DNA of 64,000 bases, taken from assembly GCA_024803745.1 (NCBI GenBank), contig JANJXV010000004.1:54874358-54938357 (forward strand), given 5' to 3'. Position numbers and translations under genes: made by a program. This document shows positions 21,919 to 33,474 of this stretch, in pieces. Each line of letters starts with the position of its first letter. The first letter of the stretch is position 1. The notes beneath the pieces were generated by a model, which had not been told where the DNA came from, ran no database searches, and saw only the letters and a list, made by a program, of their open reading frames with translations. This DNA comes from Megascapheus bottae (lineage: Eukaryota; Chordata; Mammalia; Rodentia; Geomyidae).

Positions 21919-23940
21919 AAAATTCATACAGAATCATAGGGAAGGTCTACTTTTAGTTCTTTAAGAAATCTCCACACTGCTTTCCAGAGTGGCTGAACTA
22001 ATCTACATTCCCACCAGCAGGGTAGTAGGGTTCCTTTTTTTCCACAACCCCGCCAGCAACTGTCATTGTCTGAGGTCAAAATCTTGGCCATTCTTGTTGG
22101 GGTAAGGTGGTATCTTAGGGTTGTTTTTATTTGCATTTCCTTTATGACCATAGATGATGAACATTTTCTCATATGCTTTTCCACCATTTTAATCTCTTCT
22201 TCTGATAAGTCTCTCTTTAGTTCCCTTGCCCATTAAGTGAATGGTTTATTGGGTGTGGGGGGATTAGTTTCTTGAGTTCCCTGTAGATACTGGATATTAA
22301 GCATTTGTCAGATGTATTGTTGGTGAATATCTTTTCCCAGTTGATTCGCTGTCTCTCTACTTTTGCGACTATGTTTTTATCTGTACAGAAACTTTTTATT
22401 TTTAGGTAGTCCCATTTATTGAGTCTCTCTCCAATCTGTTGTGACCCTGGGATTCTACGAGTTCCAGTGTCTCTCCTACTCTATCATGTAGCAGTTTCAT
22501 GGTTTCCGGTCTGACATTGAGGTCTTTGATCCACTTTGAGTTAATGTTTGTGCATGGCAAAGGCTAGGGTCAATTTTTAGTTTTCTGCATGTGGCTGCCC
22601 AGTTTTGCCAGCACCAATGATTGAATAGACTGTGTTTATTCCACTGTATATCTTTGGCTCCTTTGTCAAATACAAGTTGCCTATAGGTATGTGGTTCTAT
22701 TTCTGGGTCTTCTATTCTGTTCCACTGATCTTCTGGTCTGTTTTTGTGTCAATACCAAGCAGTTTTTGTTATTATGGCTCTATAGTAGAGTTTGAAGTTT
22801 GGTATTGTAATACCACCAGCATTGCTCTTTTTGCCTAGAATTGTTTTTGCTATTCTAGGTCTTTTTTTGTTCCATATGAATCTTTGGATTATATCTTCTA
22901 TTTCAGTAAAGAATGTCTTTGGGATTTTGATGGGGATTGCATTGAATTTGTTTATCAATTTTGGCAGTATAGCCATTTTCACTATGTTGGTTCTCCCTAG
23001 CCATGAGCATGGGATGTCTTTCTATTTCCTAGTGTCCTCTTTAATTTCTTTCATTAGGCTTTTATAGATTTCATTGAATAATTCCTTTACATCTTTGGTT
23101 AAGTATATTCATAAGTATTTTATTCTTTTGGGGGCTATTGCGAATGGGATCATTTTCTTGATTTGACCTTCTGTTTGTGTATTGTTGGTGTTCAAGAAGG
23201 CTACTGACTTCTGAAGGTTAATTTTGTATCCTGCCACTTTGCTAAAGTAGTTTATTAATTCTATAAGTTTGGGAGTGGAGATTGTTGGGTCACTCAAGTA
23301 GAGGAAAATAGACCTTCCCTATGATCCCGCCATACCACTTCTGGGCATCTATCCTAAACATCATGACCCAAGATATTATAAGGACACCTGCTCAGCTATG
23401 TTCATCTCTGTACTATTCACAATAGCCAGGCAATGGAAACAATCCAGATGCCCTACTGCAGATGAATGGATACAGAAAATGTGGAATATATACACAATGG
23501 AAATCTACATAGTGAACAGGGCATTCACAGGGAAATGGATGAATCTAGAGTGAATCATGTTGAGTGAGACAAATCAAGACCTAAGGAACAAAAGGTGCAT
23601 GGTATCCATAATATGTGGCTATTAAATCCAAAGAGTAGAAGAGCGAGGACTCAGTAACTGCATACCCAACACTGTGAACATGGTGATGGAAATATAAACA
23701 TAACTATATAGACATAAAAACCTATGACTCTATAGACATAATGTTTTATTTCATAAATTAATATGTTTCTATGATATACAAACACTTAACCTAATTTTGA
23801 TTAAGTTCTAAATACTAAGTCCCAGTGATTGTAAATAGAGATTCCCTTCTTGAACACTTGTTTGTTAAACTTGTCATTTAAAATATGACGTAAAAATCAA
23901 TGTTAATAAATTCTTTAATAAAAAAATTCATACAGAATCA
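21919..23940 (+). mobile_element. 5'-inverted (twin-primed) L1 with 18-base target-site duplication
   Basis: A perfect direct repeat 'aaaattcatacagaatca' lies at 21919-21936 and 23923-23940. Between them, about 21937-23300 is L1 ORF2 in minus orientation and about 23301-23922 is the L1 3' end in plus orientation with a 'ttaataaaaaa' tail. About 16 bases ('gaccttccctatgat') occur in both arms, so the inversion junction carries a short L1 overlap. This is the structure expected of twin priming during target-primed reverse transcription. Confidence 0.93.
21924..23298 (-). pseudogene. L1 ORF2p segment, inverted arm
   Basis: Minus-strand frames spell ORF2p downstream of the reverse transcriptase core: [25 protein letters not shown] and [20 protein letters not shown] with [14 protein letters not shown]. 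Near the left end come the Cys-rich CWRGCGKKGTLLPCWWEC and PLWKAVWRFLKEL motifs. Frameshifts and stops separate the frames. The catalytic FADD region is not in this arm. Confidence 0.9.
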
Positions 23941-24488
23941 GAAAACTCCTAGAACAGCCAGAGCAGCCTTTAATCAAAACAAATGAACAAAAATCTCATT
24001 GCTAGAGGTATCATAACAGCAAACCGTACTACAGAGTTATAGTAATTAAAGTAGCGTATTATCACAACAGACTCTTTGACCAATATAACAGGACAGAAGC
24101 CTTCAAAAGGGACCCCCGCAGCTACATCCATCTGATTCTCAACAAGAAATCCAAAATATACATTGGGGAAAGATAGATGCTTAATAAATGGTGCTGGGAA
24201 AAGTGAATTTCTACATGTACAAGATTAGATCTCTCTCTCTCCCTGTACTATTAGCAATTCAAAGTGAACTACAGATCTGAATGTAAAAACTGGAACTTTG
24301 AAATTACTACAGAAAGAACAGGAAAAACACTGCAACATAATGGCGTAGATAATAACTTCTTGAATAGGAATCAACTGCTCTGAAAATAAGAGCAAGAACA
24401 GACAAGTGAGATTGCATTGAGATAAATAGCCTCTGCACAGAAAGTCAACAGTCACTGGAATAGAGACAAGTACAGAATGGAGAAATCG

Positions 24489-24491
<3 letters not shown>

Positions 24492-24574
<83 letters not shown>

Positions 24575-24575
24575 T
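24492..24575. repeat. (CA)n(TA)n compound microsatellite
   Basis: 48 bases of AC followed by about 36 of AT, embedded in the old L1. Confidence 0.95.
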
Positions 24576-25506
24576 GACAAGGGAATTATTCACCAAGCCC
24601 AAAAATTAAGTCAATGAATCAATAATCTAGTCAGTAAATGGGAAAATAAACTTAACAAACACTTCTCAAAAGATGTATAATTGGCCAATAAATACATTGT
24701 TAAATGTTCAATGTTACTGGCCATGAAGAAAATGCAAATCAAATGATATTGGGGTTTCATTTCACTTCAGTCAAAATGGCCAGCATCAAGAACATAAACA
24801 ACTGATTTAGGAAAGGTTTTGGAGTAAAAGAGGAACCCTAATGCCCTGCTGGTGGGGATGTAAACTAGGGTAACAAGTGTGGAAATTAGGATTGGAGTTT
24901 TCAGAAAACTAAAAGGAAAAATTTCTTTTGATTTCATGATATCACTCTTGGCAATGCATCCTGGGAAATGTAAATCAGAATACAGCAGAAGCATGTATTC
25001 TTACATGCCTGTGTTCATGTCAGCACTGTTCATGGTTGCATGGATGCATGGATGCATTGACTAAGGTCATGTGTTTTCTCTCATGTAGAAGCCAGGCCTA
25101 AAAGATAAACATATATGTACACATGTATCATCATGTATACACACAGAGAGAGAATACACTTACAATTGTTGAATTTCTTGTGAAGACTATTCAGGAAGGA
25201 CTACTGGAGAGTTAAGATATGGGAATGTAGCATATCTATGAAGATGGCATAAAGAAACTGACTGAAGACCTGAATAACAGGTGCCAGGTGGAGGAGAGCA
25301 ATTGAAGGGTAACTATGAAGGTCATAATAGGTGAATGGACAGTGAAATGTCTTTGACCAATTAACATGTACTTGAAAATATGAATGACAAAAATATAAAA
25401 TATCTTGTGAGAGAGGATGTAAGTGGGAAGAGAGGACAAATGGAGAGTAAATGAGGGAGACTATGGTAGAGGTACTTTGCATACATGTATGAAAATGAAA
25501 AACTCT

Positions 25507-25765
25507 CTTGAAATTGTTTTCTAGTCCTGAGGCTTGAATTCAGGGCCTGGGTACTGTTCCCAAGCTGGTTTGTGCTCAAGGATAGAACCGTATCACTTGA
25601 GTCACAGCATCACCACTTCCAGCTTTTTCTGAGTAGTTTATTGAAGATAAGAGTCTCAGACTTTCCGGCCTGGGCAGGCTTCAAAACCTTGATCCCCAGA
25701 TCCCAGCCTCCTGAGTAGCTGGGATTACAGGTGTGAGCCACTGGCTCCTGGCTTGAAATTGTTTT
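25507..25765 (-). mobile_element. 7SL/ID composite SINE with 14-base target-site duplication
   Basis: SINE 25521-25751. The perfect repeat 'cttgaaattgtttt' lies at 25507-25520 and 25752-25765. All modules are present in antisense order. Confidence 0.93.
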
Positions 25766-25773
25766 TAAGAAGT

Positions 25774-26835
25774 GCAAAGAGGATCAAAATCCCAAAGACA
25801 TTCTATACTGAAATAGAAGGTGTAATCCAAAGGTTCATATGGAACAACAAAAGACCTAGAGTAGCCAAAACAATTCTAGGCAAAAAGAGCAATGCTGGTG
25901 GTATTACAATACGAGACTTCAAATTCTATTTAGAGCCATAATAACAAAAACAGCATGGTATTGGCACAAAAATAGTCCACAACATCAAAGAAACAGAATA
26001 GAAGATCCAGAAATAGAACCACATACCTATAGGCAACTTGTATTTGACAAAGGAGCCAAAGATATACAGTGGAGCAAACACAGTCTATTCAATTATTGGT
26101 GCTGGCGAAACTAGGAAGCCACATACAGAAAACTAATATTGACCCTAGATTTTCGCCATGCCCAAGCATTAACTCAAAATGGATCAATGATCTCAATATC
26201 ATACCTGGAACCTTGAAACTGTTACATGACAGAGTAGGAGAGAGACACTGGAACTCAGAGGCACAGACAAAAAGTTCCTGAACAGAATCCCAGGGTCGCA
26301 ACAGATTGGAGAGAGATTTGACAAATGGAACTACTTAAAATAAATATTTTCTGCACAGATAAAAGCATAGCTACGAAAGTAGAAAGACAGCCAACCAACC
26401 GGGAAAAGATGTTTACCAATAATACATCAGACAAATGCTTAATATCCAGTATCTACAGGGAACTCAAGAAACTAATTCCCCCCCAAACCCAACAAACTAA
26501 TCACTAAATAGACAAGGGAACTAAAGAGAGACCTATAAATAGAAGAGATTAAAATAGCAGAGAAGCATTTGAGAAAATGCTCATCATCCATGATCATAAA
26601 GGAAATGCAAATAAAAACAACTCTAAGATACCACCTTACCCCAATTAGAATGGTCAATATTCTGAACTCAGACAATGACAGATGCTGTCCGGGTTGTGGA
26701 GAAAGAGGAACCCTACTGCACTGCTGGAGGGATTGTAAACAAGTTCAGCCACTCTGGAAAGCAGTGTGGAGATTTCTTAAAGAACTGAAAATAGACCTTC
26801 CCTATGATGCCCACATTCCTGGGCATCTATCCTGA
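25774..26835 (+). pseudogene. L1 ORF2p C-terminal half remnant
   Basis: Frames at 25753-25941 ([32 protein letters not shown]) and 26569-26835 (CCPGCGERGTLLHCWRDC, PLWKAVWRFLKELKIDLPYD) mark the post-RT region and the C-terminal Cys-rich motif. Frameshifts and stops divide the coding sequence, and only the first few codons lie in the flanking DNA. Confidence 0.85.
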
Positions 26836-26960
26836 ACATCTTAACTTAGGATATGATAAGGACACCTGCTCAGCTATGTTCATCTCTGCACTATTCACAA
26901 TAGCCAGGCGATGGAAACAATCCAGATGTCCCACTGCAGATGAATGATACAAAAAATGTG

Positions 26961-26991
<31 letters not shown>

Positions 26992-27001
26992 TATATATAT
27001 A
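26961..27001. repeat. (AT)n(AC)n(AT)n microsatellite in L1
   Basis: Short compound dinucleotide run that has replaced 'atatatacacaatgg'-type L1 sequence. Confidence 0.9.
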
Positions 27002-27422
27002 ATGGAATTCTACATAGCCAACAGAGAAGATAAAATAATGGCATTCACTTCAAAGTCGATGAAGTTAGAGCGAATTATGTTGAGTGAGATAAGTCAAGAC
27101 CAAAGGAACAAAAGCACATGGTCTCCTTGATATGTGGACATTTGTTTGAAACAGTACAAGAGCGATTACTCAATATTTTGGGTTCCTAATCTTATGAACA
27201 TGGTCTTGGAGATATAAACATAACTACATAGACATAAAAATCTATCATGGGCTATATACTCTATAGACATAATATTTTATTATATAGATTAATATGTATC
27301 TATGACATACAAACCCTCAGCTTAATTTTAGTAGTGTTCTAAAACCTAAGTGCCAGTGATTGTATGTAGAGATTCCCTTCTTGAATACTTGTTTGTTAAA
27401 CATGACATTTGAAATATGATGT

Positions 27423-28125
27423 AAAACTCAATGTTACAAGGACATACTAAATCCACTAGCACAATGGTGTTTATTGCAGCACTACTGACCATAGCAAAGA
27501 TATGGAACCAACCAAGATGCCCCTCAGTTGATGAGTGAATCAACAAGATGTGGTATTTATACAGAATGGAAATCTATGCTGCTGTCAGAAAGAACGACAT
27601 TTGTAAGGAAATGGTAAGACTTGGAAAAAATCATATTAAGTGAAGTAATTCAGACTCAAAAGAACATAGGCCCAAATGGCTTCCCTCATTTGTCATAATC
27701 AGTAGAAATCTTGAGCTCTCCTAGCAGAGATTTACAACAGAACAAAACCTAGATACTTAAGGCCATATAGTATGGCTCTAAATGAAAGGACCTCCAGGAT
27801 ATAGAAACAAAAGCCATATAATGAGTGATTGTTATCCTTAATACACTATGTTATCTCTCATCTCTTTTGCCATCCCTTGGTTATCTAATATTGTTACAGT
27901 ATTTCACCTTGTTATCTGATATATTGTATATATGCATATTTGGTTATTTGCAATCAGATAGGGAAGGGTGAAAAACAAGATGAGGGGCGGGGGTGGGGGG
28001 AAGGAAATGGGGACCGAGACATGAGAAAGGGTATCAATGTTTGTGAAGTAATGCACCTTCTATCGGGCAAATATAATGTAACCCTTCTATTAATTACAAT
28101 GAAGTATATGAAAAAATCAATGTTA
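27423..28125 (+). mobile_element. Nested L1 3' end with 14-base target-site duplication
   Basis: L1 27437-28111 (ORF2 C-terminus plus G-rich 3' UTR) is inserted in the L1 3' tail just described. 'Aaaactcaatgtta' at 27423-27436 and 'aaaaatcaatgtta' at 28112-28125 flank it. The host's last bases continue right after the second repeat, giving the relative age directly. Confidence 0.92.
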
Positions 28126-28160
28126 ATAAATACTTTAATAAAAAAGAAATGAAGAGAGGG

Positions 28161-28284
28161 AAGAACAGAGAGTAATGGATGTGATGAATCTGTTCAGCGT
28201 ACATTTTAAGCAAATATGAATATATCAAAATATAACTCCTTTGTAAAATTACTTGATGCTGATTTTTTAAGAAGGGAAGATGTA
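28161..28284. other. Unique spacer
   Basis: Nothing recognised. Confidence 0.4.
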
Positions 28285-28485
28285 AGAGACACTGGTGGCT
28301 CATGTCTGTGGCCTTAGCTATTCAGAAGTCTCAGATCAAGGTTTATAGCCAGCTGGAACAAAAAAGTCCATGGGGCTCTTATTGCCCATTAACTACTCAA
28401 AAAGCCAGAAGTAGAACTTTGGCTCAAGTGGTAGAACTCCAGCATTGAATGAGAAAGCTAAGTACTGGCAAACACACACACACAC
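28285..28485 (+). mobile_element. 7SL/ID composite SINE with (CA)n tail
   Basis: Head 'gacactggtggctcatgtct', second monomer 'ggctcaagtggtagaact', then 'actggcaa' running into a short CA repeat. Confidence 0.8.
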
Positions 28486-28598
28486 AGTGTGATTAAATGA
28501 AAGTAAGGTCATTTAATTGGGTTCTGATCTAATCTTAAGTGGAGTTCCTATTTTTTTTTTAGAAAGAGCAAATTTAACCATTCATTGAAGTCTTAAAA

Positions 28599-28877
28599 CT
28601 CAATGTGATTGCTGGGTGAGGTGGCTCATGCCTGTAATCTCAGCTACCCAGGAGACTGAGATCTGAGGACTGCAGTTCAAAGTCAGTCCAGACACTGAAG
28701 TCCGTGAGACTTTTATCTCCAATTAACCATTAGGAGACCGGAAGTGGGGCTGTGGCTCAAGGGGTAGGGCAGTATCCTTGAGCTGAGAGATCAGGGACAG
28801 TGCCCAGGCCCAGAGTTCAAGCCCTATGACCAACCAACCAAACAAACAAACAAACAAACAAAAATCTCAATGTGATT
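28599..28877 (+). mobile_element. 7SL/ID composite SINE with target-site duplication
   Basis: SINE 28611-28865. 'Ctcaatgtgatt' flanks it at 28599-28610 and 28866-28877. The tail is a (CAAA)n/(CCAA)n array. Confidence 0.92.
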
Positions 28878-28944
28878 TAAGTCCAAAGTCTTAAGATTGA
28901 CAATTTCTACCTATTCTTTTGTAAATATAAGAACTTATTTCTAA

Positions 28945-29185
28945 ACCAGGCACTGATGGTTCACATCTATAATCCCAGCTACTTAGGATGCTGAGATCTG
29001 AGGATCGCAGTTCAAAGCCAGCTCCTAGCAGGAAATCTGTGAGCCTTATCCAATTAACCTCTCAAAATCCAGAAGTGGGACTGTGGTTCAAAGTGATAGA
29101 GTGCTAGCCTTGAACAAAAAGAACTGAGGGGCCGTGCCCAAGCCCTGAATTCAAGCCCCACCACTGAAAACATACTTACAAACAA
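28945..29185 (+). mobile_element. 7SL/ID composite SINE
   Basis: Head 'accaggcactgatggttcac', second monomer with 'tgtggttcaaagtgatagag' and 'gaattcaagccccacc', A-rich tail. Third same-strand SINE within 900 bases. Confidence 0.85.
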
Positions 29186-30240
29186 ACAAAATCACCTTTA
29201 TTTCTTGACCATTTTCTCCAACCTGAGAATTCAGAATCAAAATGAATAGATAGGGCTCAGAATCTTACAGTGGGGCAGTCAAAGGAAGAAACAAATTATA
29301 AACCACAATTACCTGCTACTAAGAATTATTTTATATGCTCTGCATTTGAAATTCTAAAAGCCATATTAATGACAGTTAAATGGTAGTTCCCCCTGCGGGA
29401 ATGACAGGCTTTACAATGTGACTGCTCTATGCAAGATTGAAAGGAAATTTCTGATTACTAGGCCCTGGTTTGGTTCTGTGAAGGTCAGCATTTTTAAGCA
29501 GGGGAATTTGCATAGTGCCTGGGCATTTCCAGTGCTGCATAAATCACCCGTGCAATGGTCACCTCCTTCAAAGATTCTTACTAGCACGAATGGTGAACAA
29601 GGAGCAAGAATGAAGGAATGCATTCTCCCTCTCTCTTTGTCTGGTCAACAGATTATGTCATGTTTCATTCTATACTTTTTTTCTTAAGATGAATGTTTTC
29701 TTGAGATACATTGTTGTTTTATGGTTTGCATGTTGTGCTTGGGTTGATCACATGACAGCCAGGCTGACCGGAGCTGTACTCTTGCAGATAGCAGGGCATT
29801 ATAAGATACAGTGCTTTTGCTAAAATGTGACAATGTTATATGGTTCAATGGAAGTTTGCTACCAACTGGAATAGATGGCACATATTTGGCATCAGGGGAT
29901 AAATAGGTAAATCTTGCCTAGTAGAATGAACATGATGTGTATTACTTACAGAGATTCAAGATCTTAATAAAAAGCTGTTTGGAATGTTATATCATATTAC
30001 TAATATACATCTGTAATGATGGGTATTTTTTCCAAGAAAAAAATCAAAATCTCATTTTCATTTTGAAGCAATGCTAAAACAGGCTCGCCTTCAAGATGAA
30101 GTCATGAAGTTGGCAAAATCACTTTCCCAATCCCTGCCCCATCACTACTATAATTTTATTGTTTATGATGTGAAGGCAGCTCATTTGGGCAATTCTCTAG
30201 TGCTCTGGATACCTAGGTCTCTTTCTTATGTTAAAATTTA
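29186..30240. other. Unique noncoding DNA
   Basis: No gene or repeat recognised. An octamer ATTTGCAT lies at about 29507 next to 'ctgcataaat'. A 57-codon frame starts at 30071. Confidence 0.4.
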
Positions 30241-30244
30241 ACTG

Positions 30245-30480
30245 TAAGCCTGGCTAACATCTGTGATCCTAGCTACTCAGGAAACTGAGATCAAAGAATC
30301 AACATATGAAGCCAGACTCAGCAGAAAAGTCCTGAGACTCTGTTCCCAACATAACCAGCAAAAAGTAGGGGGAGCTGTGGCTTACATTATAGTATACCAG
30401 CTTGAAAAAGTAAACCAGGCAAGCACAAGGCCCTGAGTTCAAATGCCAGTGCAAGAAGAAGAAATAATTAAAAACAAACA
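30245..30480 (+). mobile_element. Old composite SINE
   Basis: 'Gtgatcctagctactcagga' head, 'ggagctgtggcttac' and 'ccctgagttcaaatgccag' second monomer. Confidence 0.75.
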
Positions 30481-30707
30481 AATGATTTAACTCTCTTTCT
30501 TTATGCTCTGTACCACAAAAGTAGTTAATAATAAGCTACTCATGAATATGTAAGTGGATTTTAATGGAATTATATTATTATTCTAGCTAATGTTACAATG
30601 TTAGATGACAGTTGTGAATGCAGATCATTTGACTTCTGTGATAAAATGTCAGTATTTGAGAGACAGACTGGGAGAGAGACAGAGAGAGAAAGACAACACA
30701 TGGAGAC

Positions 30708-30785
<78 letters not shown>
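30708..30785. repeat. (AG)n microsatellite, pure purine
   Basis: About 78 purines without interruption, mostly AG. An impure AG/ACAG stretch leads in from about 30655. Confidence 0.95.
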
Positions 30786-30786
<1 letters not shown>

Positions 30787-30829
30787 TCAGATAGAGTTTT
30801 TGTTTCTTCTGAATTTTCTTTTGTGACTG

Positions 30830-31022
30830 TGCCAGTCCTGGGGCTTGAACTTAGGACTTAGGCACTGTCCTTGAGCTTTTTTGTTCAAGGCTAGTGCTCT
30901 ACCATTTGAGCCACAGCTCCCCTTTTTTGGTGCTTATTTTAGAGTCTGAACTGTCTTGAACAGTAGTTCTCAGAACTCAGCGTTCTGAGTAGCTAGAATT
31001 ATAATGTGAGCGACTGGTACTG
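30830..31022 (-). mobile_element. 7SL/ID composite SINE
   Basis: Antisense 'gccagtcctggggcttgaac', 'ccatttgagccacagctcc', then a shortened head 'tgagtagctagaattata'. Confidence 0.8.
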
Positions 31023-31227
31023 AGGTGAAATTTTTTTTTATGAAGTTGTCTACCGTATCTATGTGAAGGCTTGATTTCAGTTAGGAGTACTTTATGTGGA
31101 AAACAGACATAAAGGGTTCTCCTTGTTACTAAAGAGAGTTGTTACATATACTAGATAGGACATTTCCTTTTCATATACAGTCTTGTAAACCAATCTTTCT
31201 TTCAGAACTGATAGAAATATGTGCACT
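31023..31227. other. Unique spacer
   Basis: Nothing recognised. Confidence 0.4.
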
Positions 31228-31458
31228 AGAGGCTGGAATGTAGCTCAGTGGCAAAGTGCTCACCTCACCAAGTATAACATTCTTTGTTCAATCCCCAGTA
31301 CCAAAAAAGAAAAGCCAAAACAAAACAAAACAAAACGAAAAGCAACCAACTATGTAATGTAGGTGTCACTGTGTCTGGAAGTGGTAGAGCACTAGCCTTG
31401 AGCAAAAGTGCTCAGGGACAGTGTCCAGGCCCTGAGTTCAAGTCCCATGACTGGCAAA
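31228..31458 (+). mobile_element. ID monomer joined to a second ID-like half by an A-rich linker
   Basis: First unit: 'atgtagctcagtggcaaagt' and 'ttgttcaatccccag'. Then a (CAAAA)n linker. Second unit: 'ggaagtggtagagcactag' to 'gttcaagtcccatgactgg'. It could be one atypical dimer or two insertions. Confidence 0.75.
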
Positions 31459-31577
31459 AAGAAAAGAAAGGAAAAAAGGAAGGGAAGAGAAGGGAAGAGA
31501 AGGGGAAGGAAGAGAAGGGAAAGGAAGGGAAGGGAAGGGAAGGAAAGGGAAAGGAAGGGAAGGAAAGAAAGAGAAAT
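31459..31577. repeat. Pure-purine GGGAA/GGAAA tail repeat
   Basis: About 119 bases with only A and G directly after the SINE 3' end, made of GGGAA, GGAAA and GAGAA units. This is an expanded SINE tail. The Lys/Gly/Glu-rich frames are artefacts. Confidence 0.92.
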
Positions 31578-32448
31578 ATGTTCTCAAGAGATTTAACCTT
31601 TGTTTTTCACCATGGGTATGTAATAACTGAATCCATCAGGATACGTTAGGAGATGTTTCTATGGCAAGCAATTCCCAAACCTTGGTGACTTGTCCTAATA
31701 AACTTAGTCTCTTGTGCTATATATCTTTTGGGATGTGCTAGACACACATTGCTACAAGTCTTTTTCTTCCTGGATATAGACTTTGAAAATGATTGCAGCA
31801 AATACTGTCAACTACTCGATTACAGGAAGAAAAGTGCTCTGGGAAGCCTCACACTAGCTTAGTCCCAAAGGAACAGGTATGAGTTCTGTTCACCAGTCAT
31901 TGTCCAACAGTTACAGCCCTCATCCAACCACTGAGGCCTCAAAAATTTTATTTCCACTTTTGTGTGTCTGAAAGACAGGAAATATTGACATATTTGGCCA
32001 ACAGCATAGGTAGTAACCACATAACTCAAAAGGGTCTTTTACTTTGGGATTTTTAAGGGCAAACACTTTAAATCACCTATGTGCATATAATAAAAGAATT
32101 GTGTTCATGGTATTAAGTAATTTAGCCATAAATCAAGGCACAGAAAATTATAGGTGACTGTAGTCAAAAGTGACCAGAGAAGCATCTCTTTCCTGGGCCT
32201 GTTTGAATGATCTTATTTTGCTGTACTGTCCCATATTATCTGCTTTGATATTCTGAGCATTCCATGCCAAACAATCAACTTTTATTATATTTGATGCACT
32301 AATTACAAAGACTTCACAGTTGTTAACTTCCAAATGGAACAACTTCCATTCTGATTCATTAAAACCTTCTGCTTTAATTATATAGACTTTAAATGAACTT
32401 ACATTGTTCTGCTTATTTTCTTTTCTGTTTTACAACATAAAAATACAT
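31578..32448. other. Unique noncoding DNA
   Basis: No recognised repeat or gene. Confidence 0.4.
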
Positions 32449-32641
32449 GGGCTGGGAGTTTGGCCTAGTGGCAGAGTGCTTGCCTAGCATGCACGAAGAC
32501 CCGGGTTCAATTCCTCGGTACCACATATATAGAAAAAAAGCTAGAAGTAGTGCTGAGGCTCAAGTGGTTGAGCTCTAGACTTGAGAAAGTCCAAGGATAG
32601 TGCTCAGGCCCTGAGCTCAAAACCCAGGACTGGCAAAAAAA
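32449..32641 (+). mobile_element. Dimeric ID-like SINE
   Basis: Near-complete copy with box B 'gggttcaattcctc'. A short flanking repeat 'aaaataca' is possible. Confidence 0.88.
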
Positions 32642-33474
32642 ATACACAATTCATGGGGAATGTAGGAATTTCCCTAACATAAATGTGTTCTGAAATGTGT
32701 TCCCCAAGTTCTGAGCATCTTCTGCAGGAGTTATGATATGATATAATCAAACCACAAGTAGATACGATCAAATCATACAAAATTGTCATTTTGTGGATCA
32801 AGCAATTGAATACTGTCAATTTCATATTTTTTTACTATTTGTCTCAATATATTCCAACAAATATCTGCATTGCTTTAGCTTTTTAAACCTTTGCAAGGAT
32901 GAATATTGCTTTTAGAGTCTGTCATTTTGCTGACATCCCCAGTAGGAGTGGATGGTAGAAGCATAACTTCAGATAATCTTACTTTTTGCTGTTTCTTTGT
33001 TACATGGTCCTGGCTTTCATTTCCTTGTGGGCATCAAATAACAGCCAGCATAGATATGAGTGCATTGTGTGTGTCATACATGTAGCACAGTGGCTGGCAT
33101 TTGTCAAATGCTCCCAGGGGCCATTTTATGTAGTTCATTCTTCTCCATGTAAGAGACATGTCAAGACTCCAGTAAATGTTTGAAATTACTGTAGGATAAA
33201 CCCAATTTATACTCTACTTTATCCTTTATGCCCTGGCGCATTGCCACTTAGTCCTAGAGTTAAACTCTCCTTCCAGATTTTCTACCTGCTCCCTCCTTGA
33301 CCTGGCTACTCTTGTGCTTAAGGGCCAGGGAAAAATAAGAGTAACTTGAGCCCAAGTCTTATGATACCATATCAACTTGATAAGTGAGGCAGCTACTAAG
33401 TGACTTGTGGGCAGGTAGTATGTGCAGAATGGATTTGACCATGTCAAAGAGATGATTCATATCTAGGGATGAAG
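32642..33474. other. Unique DNA with a possible L2/MIR trace
   Basis: 'Agcacagtggctggcatttg' near 33086 has the look of an L2 or MIR tail but is isolated. Confidence 0.35.

Larger units (their letters stand above)
21840..25490 (+). mobile_element. Old L1 copy, interrupted by a younger L1
   Basis: Segments 21840-21936 and 23941-about 25100 are collinear pieces of one decayed L1 ORF2. The left piece ends in the 'ttcacagaaatagaaaaaaa' region and the right resumes with 'gaaaactcctagaacagcca'. Stops are frequent. 25100-25490 is probably its 3' UTR. A CA/TA microsatellite sits inside at 24492-24575. Confidence 0.7.
25767..28160 (+). mobile_element. 5'-truncated L1 interrupted by a younger L1
   Basis: It starts near 25785 in late ORF2 and runs through the C-terminus and 3' UTR to 27436, then resumes at 28126-28143 ('ataaatactttaataaaaaa'). 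Its 3' UTR differs from the G-rich type and matches the plus arm at 23301-23922, so two L1 3' UTR lineages coexist. A degraded target repeat is possible ('aagaagtgcaaagagg' and 'aagaaatgaagagagg'). Confidence 0.85.

Noticed and set aside
21919..23940. Large inverted repeat or palindrome
   Set aside because: The two arms are different parts of L1, not complementary to each other; twin priming explains it.
24225..24602. 125-codon minus frame with Tyr-Ile and Cys-Val runs
   Set aside because: Translation of a CA/TA microsatellite in an old L1.
28599..28877. CRISPR-like or tandem repeat array
   Set aside because: Repeats are independent SINEs with individual tails and target duplications.
30071..30241. 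57-codon frame with a plausible look (LKQARLQDEVMKLAK)
   Set aside because: No convincing donor at its end and no recognisable family; left as chance.
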